9,549 nt of DNA from an uncultured Candidatus Altimarinota bacterium (GTDB lineage Bacteria; Patescibacteriota; Gracilibacteria; BD1-5; UBA6164), in NCBI GenBank assembly GCA_937864995.1, contig CALMDL010000100.1, positions 1 to 9,549 of the forward strand. The letters are read 5' to 3'. Each line of letters opens with the position of its first letter. The stretch's first letter is position 1. This document shows, piece by piece, positions 4,526 to 9,549 of the stretch. Both the position numbers and the translations under genes were made by a program. The notes under the pieces were generated by a model. It saw nothing but the letters and a program-made list of their open reading frames with translations, had not been told where the DNA came from and did no database searches.

Positions 4526-5599
4526 ATGTTTTTTAGAAAAAAAGAAGAATGTAATACAATAGCAAATAACAATAATATACTTATTGGAGTTATTATCGTA
4601 TTGGCTATAATTATATCTGTAATGTGATTTTTCTTAGGTAAAATGACATCTGGAGGAACTTGAGGGACTACTTGAAATTATGATGATTTAAGCATAAGAA
4701 TAATAAAAGATGCTAGAGATACAAGTTTCAATGTAGATACAGTATTAACAGAAATGAAAGCACTTCCATCTATTGCAAAAGCAAAAATTGAAGTTGTAGA
4801 TTTTGCTGATAAAGGAGTAAAAGAATTTTTACAAGAAAACAATGTAAAAACACTTCCTGCATTTATATTTAGTACAAACAATTTTGATGTTTCTGCTGAT
4901 CCAGTTCAAATGGGACAAGATGGTAAACCAATGGCAAAAATAAATTGATTTTTACAATCACTTCCTAGTGGAGAATATTTCTTAGAAATTGGTGCAACTT
5001 ATGATCCATTTGTTGAAAGAAGTGAAAGAGGTTTTAGAATGATTACAAAAGAACAATTAGAATCTATTAAAAAAGATGCTTACGTAAAAGGTAATGCTGA
5101 TGCTAAAATCACTTGGTTAGAATATAGTGATTTAGAATGTCCTTATTGTGCTAAATTACATGTAACTGATGGTACACCAAAAACTGTAACAGAAAAATAT
5201 GGTGATGAATTAAATGTAGTATTTAATCATTTTCCTTTATATTTCCATAACAATGCTCAAACTGCAGCAGAAATACTTGAATGTTTAGCTGTTCAAAAAG
5301 GTAGTGATGCATTTTATAGTTTAATTGATTCATCATTTACTGCTAAAGATTCAACTAAAGATTATTTAATTGGTGAAGCTGTTAAATTAGGTGCTGACAA
5401 AACTAAATTAAATAAATGTTTAGAAGATAAAACATTTACAAAAAAAGTAACTGATCAAATGCAAGCAGGTACTGATATGTTTGGAGTAACTGGTACACCA
5501 GGAAATGTACTTATAAACAACGAAACTTTAGAATTTGAAGTTTTATCAGGAGCTTATCCAGCAACTGCGTTTATAGAAATAATTGATAAATTGAAATAA
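4526..5599 (+). CDS. Membrane-anchored DsbA-like thiol-disulfide oxidoreductase (357 aa)
   Basis: With UGA as glycine, the frame runs from ATG 4526 to TAA 5597-5599. Residues 1-15 are short, charged and probably cytoplasmic. About 17-39 form a transmembrane segment (ILIGVIIVLAIIISVMGFFLG), then a Gly/Thr linker, so the bulk faces outside. Residues about 58-130 look like a thioredoxin-fold domain lacking CXXC but with a TLP cis-proline-type loop. The second domain has the active site ECPYC (Cys205, Cys208) after ITWLEYSDL and a cis-proline loop GTPG (Thr324-Pro325), as in DsbA/BdbD proteins that form disulfides in exported proteins. Two further cysteines (253, 298) lie in the helical insertion. 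No Shine-Dalgarno sequence is at usual distance. The gene stands alone between the TA array and a bidirectional terminator. Confidence 0.9.
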
Positions 5600-5600
5600 T

Positions 5601-5631
5601 AAAAAAAGACTAGAATTTCTAGTCTTTTTTT
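5601..5631. terminator. Bidirectional intrinsic terminator between the dsbA-like gene and era
   Basis: AAAAAAAGACTAG (5601-5613), loop AATTT, CTAGTCTTTTTTT (5619-5631). The A-run and T-run are symmetric, so it can end transcription in both directions. The era stop codon (complement of 5630-5632) overlaps its edge. Confidence 0.93.
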
Positions 5632-6529
5632 AGTTTAAAATTTGTTTAACTAAACTTTCATTTTTTCTCCAGTTTTTATGAGATTTTGCCCTAAGTGCTA
5701 GAAAAACTTTTTTTTCAAAAATTTGTTCTAGTTCTATTCTAGCCTCTGTTCATATTTGAGATATAACACTACCATTTTTTCATACTACTATATATTTTTG
5801 ACTTTCAGTATCTGTAAATATATAAGCAACTATTTTTAGCATAGTATCAGTTTCTTCTATTTCTTCTACTTTTATATATATAGCATGAGGTAATTCTTCT
5901 TTTGTGTGTAAAAATGCTTTTTCTCTTATGATTTCACTTATTCTAAAATATATATCTTGTTTTGTATAATATTCTTCTGGAAAAAGTAGTGGTCATGTTT
6001 TGAGATGATTTTTTACTTTTTTAAGTAATTCTTCAAATCAAGTTTTTTCTATACTTGATATTTTTACTATATTTTCATTATCAGGTATGTTTATTTTGGC
6101 TTCTAAATCTGCTTTTGTATATACTTTGATTACAGGTTTATTTACCATTTCAAGTATACTTCTGATATATTTTTCTTCTTCTCATCATTCTCTTGTTGAG
6201 TCAATGAAATATAGTATTATTTCACTATCTTTAAAAGAATTAATTGCGACATCATTTATCTTTTTATTGAAATCTTTTTCTGATTTATGTATACCAGGAG
6301 TATCAAAAAATATGATTTGACTATCATTATCATTATATATTGCTAAAACTCTCTTTCTAGTTGTTTGAGGTACGTTTGTGGTAATTGATACCTTTTCACC
6401 AATTAAAGAGTTTATAAACGTAGATTTTCATGCATTTGGTCTACCTATGATTGCTACATATCATACTTTTTTTTCTATGCTTAAATCTGTAGTATTTTCT
6501 AGTATATCTTTTAAATTTAATTCTTTCAT
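5630..6529 (-). CDS. era: GTPase Era (299 aa)
   Basis: Era is a GTPase that binds the 3' end of 16S rRNA and assists 30S maturation in the cytoplasm. The G1 P-loop is GRPNAGKS (29-36), with Gly34 encoded by UGA. Switch I follows as NVPQTTRKR (52-60), G3 is DTPG (76-79), and G4 is TKAD (138-141) in place of the usual NKxD. G5 is represented by SSIEKTG. The C-terminal KH domain carries GKNGSVISQIG (250-260), and the ending LALRAKSHKNWRKNE fits Era's 'V-K-KNWR' tail. The length is normal for the family. Upstream in the same direction are a PH-domain gene and tsaB, but a 78-bp gap with a large palindrome separates them, so co-transcription is uncertain. Confidence 0.96.
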
Positions 6530-6556
6530 TTTTTATATATAGTTATTTATTTTAAA

Positions 6557-6598
6557 ATAAGAAGAATATATTTATTTAAATAAATATAATCTTCTTAT
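6557..6598. repeat. 42-bp near-perfect palindrome between the PH-domain gene and era
   Basis: ATAAGAAGA (6557-6565) pairs with TCTTCTTAT (6590-6598), one A-A mismatch follows, and the inner 22 bp (6567-6588) are a perfect palindrome of A and T only. It could act as a terminator for the minus-strand PH gene, as an mRNA processing hairpin, or as an operator for era. It lacks a clean T-run on the minus strand. Confidence 0.75.
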
Positions 6599-6607
6599 AG
6601 TATTTTT

Positions 6608-7123
6608 TTATTTTTCTTCTGTTTTTATACTTTGATGACTATCTCTATAATCATCAACTATATTTAATACTTTTCTAGCTTGTTGTATAGAATCAGGACA
6701 AAAATCCATTTTTAGTGTTGTTTTATTTCAAGAAGTTTGTATAGATAGGGTTCCATAATTTAATATATTTGCAAAAAGTCAGCTAGTTCTAGAGTTTACT
6801 TCTTGAACTTGTCATAAATTACATTCTGAAACAGTTCTATTTAAAAATGATATTTGTTCTATTCAGATTATTCTATTGTTACTTACAATATACATATCTA
6901 GCTCATGATTAAGCCATTCTATATATATAAATAGTGAAAAAATCATCCAAAAAACTATATTTAATAAATTACTTATAGAATTTATTCATAATCATATATA
7001 TATTCATGAACTTATAGCTACAGCTAGTAAAAAATATATTCATAAAATAACATACACAATCCAATGTCTTTTTACAGTTGTAATAACAACTTCTCACGGT
7101 CTCATGTTTTCTAGATTTAACAT
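6608..7123 (-). CDS. Bacterial PH-domain membrane protein (DUF304/YdbS-like, 171 aa)
   Basis: The protein begins MLNLENMRPGEVVITTVKRHW, matching the 'L-x-PGE' entry of bacterial PH-domain (bPH_2) proteins. It has two membrane segments (about 21-48 and 51-69), each rich in Ile/Leu with UGA-coded glycines in the first. A cytoplasmic beta-rich domain follows, about 75-155: MYIVSNNRIIGIEQISFLN, VQEVNSRTSGLFANILNYG and LSIQTSG, then a C-terminal helix. These strands match the family's 'T-N-x-R-I' and 'G-x-I-x-I-x-T' features. Function in this family is generally unknown, although some members affect membrane stress responses. ATG at 7105 (MRPGE) is an alternative start. It begins 10 nt after the tsaB stop, so the two are probably co-transcribed. 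Confidence 0.82.
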
Positions 7124-7133
7124 AAATTTATTA

Positions 7134-7694
7134 TTAACAAATATTTGGTTTTTTTAAATAAAGAGGCTCTATTTTTTTAAGTTCTTTAAATTTTATTTGC
7201 TTTATTATACTTAAATAATCGATTTTTTCAATTATTTGCACATTTTGTATATCACTTTCTCAATATAATTGAATTATATTGTTTTCTTTTAAGTATCTTT
7301 CAATTTCTTCATTTGTAATTATTTCAATTTCTTCATTTGCATTTTTTTTGAAAAAACAATCTCTTTTAGAGCTTGATTTAATTATTGGATAATTTGGAAA
7401 TAATTCAAAGAAATTTAGGGGTGTTAAATTATTATTTGTGATAAAATTTATCGTGTTTATAACCAAAACTACAGTTCTAACTCAAGTAAAACTACCAGGT
7501 CAGTTTACTAAAACTATGTTTTTAATATCAAAATAATCAAGATTATTTTTCTTTAAAAATGAGTCTATGTTTGGTATAAGTAAACTTGATTCATTTCATT
7601 TTATTTCAAAGTCAATTTGGTCTATTATATCTCTTTTTTCATCAAATAATATTATACTAGATATTTTAGATATGGTATTTATAAATAAATTCAT
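7134..7694 (-). CDS. tsaB: tRNA threonylcarbamoyladenosine biosynthesis protein TsaB (186 aa)
   Basis: TsaB is the non-catalytic partner of TsaD in making t6A at position 37 of ANN-decoding tRNAs. The signature NGPGSFTGVR lies at residues 64-73, close to the family's 'GPGSFTGLR', and two of its glycines there are UGA codons. The N-terminus MNLFINTISKISSIILFD corresponds to the first strands of the ASKHA fold. The end EPLYLKKPNIC matches the 'P-x-Y-L-R' tail of TsaB. It is slightly shorter than typical TsaB proteins (roughly 220-230 aa in many bacteria), mainly in the C-terminal half, which is Lys/Glu/Asn-rich. A -10 box TATAAT (minus strand, 7713-7708) lies so close to the ATG that the mRNA would have a very short leader. 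Confidence 0.9.
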
Positions 7695-7774
7695 TTTTTT
7701 ATTGTAAATTATAATTTTTCTTATTTTAATTTTTTTATATAATTTGTAAACATTAGTTATTTTTATATGAAAAA
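7695..7774. promoter_or_regulatory. Divergent promoter region between tsaB and mfd
   Basis: This 80-bp A/T stretch has a TATAAT -10 box on the plus strand (7738-7743) for mfd and one on the minus strand (7713-7708) for tsaB. Neither has an obvious -35 box at the normal distance. On the plus strand a four-codon ATG frame (7767-7781, MKNG then TAG) overlaps the probable mfd start. Confidence 0.55.
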
Positions 7775-9549
7775 TTGATAGATTTAAAGATTAAATTACA
7801 AAAAAACCAAGTATATACACAAGCAGGAAATGCATTTTTAAAACTTGTATTACTTAAGCCTATTTTAAAAGATGAGGCTTGTTTTTTGTATATTGTCGAA
7901 AATGATAAAAATATATCTAATTATCTTAAAATAGCGGAAAGTTTAGGTGTTAAATTGGACACTATGGACAATATTTCAGACTTAGTTAATTTGATTTATA
8001 ATAAAAAATGAAATTATATTGTAAGCAAAGATATATTTAATTTGAATTTATGAGATATAAAACAATTTGAATATAAAAATGTATTTACAATTAAAAAATC
8101 AGATAATTTAAAAATAAGTGATTTTACAAAAAAATTAAATGAACTTTGATTTTTGTTTTCAGAGCATCAAAATCCAAATACTTTTTATGTTTCAGGAGAT
8201 ACTTTTAATTTCACAAATTCTTCATGAGTTTTGCTTAAAGTTAGTTTTTGGTGAGATGAAATTGACTCTATTTTATTGTGATGAGAATCTATAGAAGATT
8301 ATACTTTTTGATCAAATATATGATTATCTAGTTTAGAATATAACTCAGTTATAAGTGATACATTATTATCATTGTATAAACAAAATGATATATTTACTAT
8401 ACTTGATTCTATAGATTATTATAGTGTATTTGATAGTATATTTTTAGATTTAAGATTATATATTGTTTTTGCATCGCTTTGAAATAATAATCTAGGTAAA
8501 GATTTATGATTTACAGAACTTGTTTTACATAGTATAGATGAATTTAGAAATTTATTGCAAGATAAATCAAAAATTAAATATGTCATAACTAAGAATAAAA
8601 AAACAATAAATAACTTTTTAAATCTAAATAATTTAGACGATACAATAGTTTTGGATACTACTTTGAATAATCTTAAAAGTATCAAAAATGACTCTATTGT
8701 AATAGTCTGAGATGATAATATATCAAGAATATTCATAAAAAAGAGAGTTAAAAGAAGTTTGAGTGAAAATATGGATTTATTAATGCAAATAAAACCATGA
8801 GATTATATAGTACATATTGATCATTGAGTTTGAGTATTTCGTGAAATAATAGAAAAAGAATTAGGAGGAATTAAAAAAGAATATATAACCTTAGAATATA
8901 AAAATAGCGATAAACTTTTTGTACCAATTACAGAAGTAAATCGTGTTTCTAAATATGTATGAGTTGAAAATCCAAAATTAACAGCACTTTCAACAAAAGA
9001 ATGGGAAAAGAAACTTAAAAAAGTAAGTGAAGATGTAGAACAAATAGCTACTGAATTGCTTGAAATATATGCAAAAAGAAAATTACAAATATGACATAGT
9101 TTTAAATCAGATAAACAAGCAGAAGCAAAATTTTTTAATAGTTTTGAGTATGAATATACTCCTGATCAATATAATGTAATAAATGAAATATTTGCAGATA
9201 TGGAAAGTGAAAATCCTATGGATAGATTACTTTCAGGTGATGTATGATTTGGTAAAACAGAAGTTGCATTTGCATCTATTTTTAAAGCTATAATTAGTCA
9301 TAAACAAGCAGCTCTTATCTCTCCACTTGTAGTTCTTGCATACGAACATTTTGAAAAAGCAAAAGAGAGATTTGCAAATTTTCCATTTAATATAGAAGTA
9401 ATAACTAGATTTGAAAAGGCAAGTGTTATTAAAACAACACTAGAAAAATTGAAACAATGAAAAATTGATTTGATTATATGAACTCATAGATTACTTAGTG
9501 AAGATGTCCAATTTAGAGATTTATGACTTCTTGTAATAGATGAGGAACA
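7775..9549 (+). CDS. mfd: Transcription-repair coupling factor Mfd (3' end outside window)
   Basis: Mfd removes RNA polymerase stalled at DNA damage and recruits UvrA. 591 residues are visible. The RNA-polymerase-interacting domain reads PGDYIVHIDHGVGVF (341-355). It is followed by the translocase entry YTPDQYNVINEIFADM, PMDRLLSGDVGFGKTEVAF (Walker A 488-496; Gly491 is UGA), and [24 protein letters not shown] at the window edge, whose DEEQ would be Walker B. The N-terminal UvrB-like part is divergent and about 140 residues shorter than in E. coli Mfd, where the corresponding motifs lie near 481 and 630. An in-frame TAG at 7754-7756 bounds the start. TTG at 7775 is the first plausible start codon and no ATG lies in frame near it. 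Frequent UGA glycine codons occur throughout. Confidence 0.95.

Noticed and set aside
4678..4881. 67-aa open frame on the minus strand
   Set aside because: It is antisense to the DsbA-like gene and has no recognisable features.
6087..6320. 77-aa open frame on the plus strand
   Set aside because: It is antisense to era, whose G1-G4 motifs are clear.
8419..8736. 105-aa open frame on the minus strand
   Set aside because: It is antisense to mfd, which has continuous homology across this region.

Overview
The window is very AT-rich DNA from a bacterium that reads UGA as glycine (genetic code 25), which points to the candidate phyla Absconditabacteria (SR1) or Gracilibacteria. Direct evidence comes from invariant motifs: Mfd reads GDV-UGA-FGKTE at its Walker A (UGA at 9245-9247), and Era reads GRPNA-UGA-KST at its P-loop (minus strand, 6430-6428). 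All genes below are read with UGA = Gly, which joins several apparently separate ORFs. The sequence does not decide between the two phyla.

Region 1 (3-950) is the C-terminal part of a large Thr/Val/Asp-rich surface-type protein. Region 2 (about 998-4420) is the most unusual part: a head-to-tail array of six small toxin-antitoxin (TA) cassettes, all on the plus strand. Each cassette has the same promoter layout (TTGCAA, exactly 16 nt, TATAAT) and encodes an antitoxin of about 47-60 residues. Five of the six have a toxin gene that overlaps the antitoxin gene by exactly 8 nt (ATGTATAA or ATGTATAG). Most cassettes are closed by one recurring terminator hairpin, which also follows the surface-protein gene. 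There are two leader/antitoxin classes: class 1 (A, C, F; MEIINGKKYY-like start, toxins of about 107-113 aa) and class 2 (B, D, E; MALIDTEAF-like start, 91-aa ParE/RelE-type toxins in D and E). Cassettes A, C, D and E look intact. B is an antitoxin without a toxin, F's toxin is frameshifted by a perfect 26-bp tandem duplication, and a toxin fragment lies at 4348-4419.

Region 3 (4526-5599) encodes a membrane-anchored DsbA-like thiol oxidoreductase with a CPYC active site. A bidirectional terminator (5601-5631) separates it from the convergent region 4 (minus strand, 7694 to 5630): tsaB (tRNA t6A modification), a two-TM bacterial PH-domain protein, and era (ribosome assembly GTPase). Region 5 (7775 to the end) is a divergent mfd (transcription-repair coupling factor), cut by the window edge at its DEEQ Walker B motif and apparently beginning at TTG with a shortened N-terminal region.

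The core genes are ordinary housekeeping genes. The TA array looks like a modular locus that grows and decays by recombination between shared leaders and terminators. Its toxins use UGA for 17 of 18 glycines, so they could be translated in full only by a code-25 cell.
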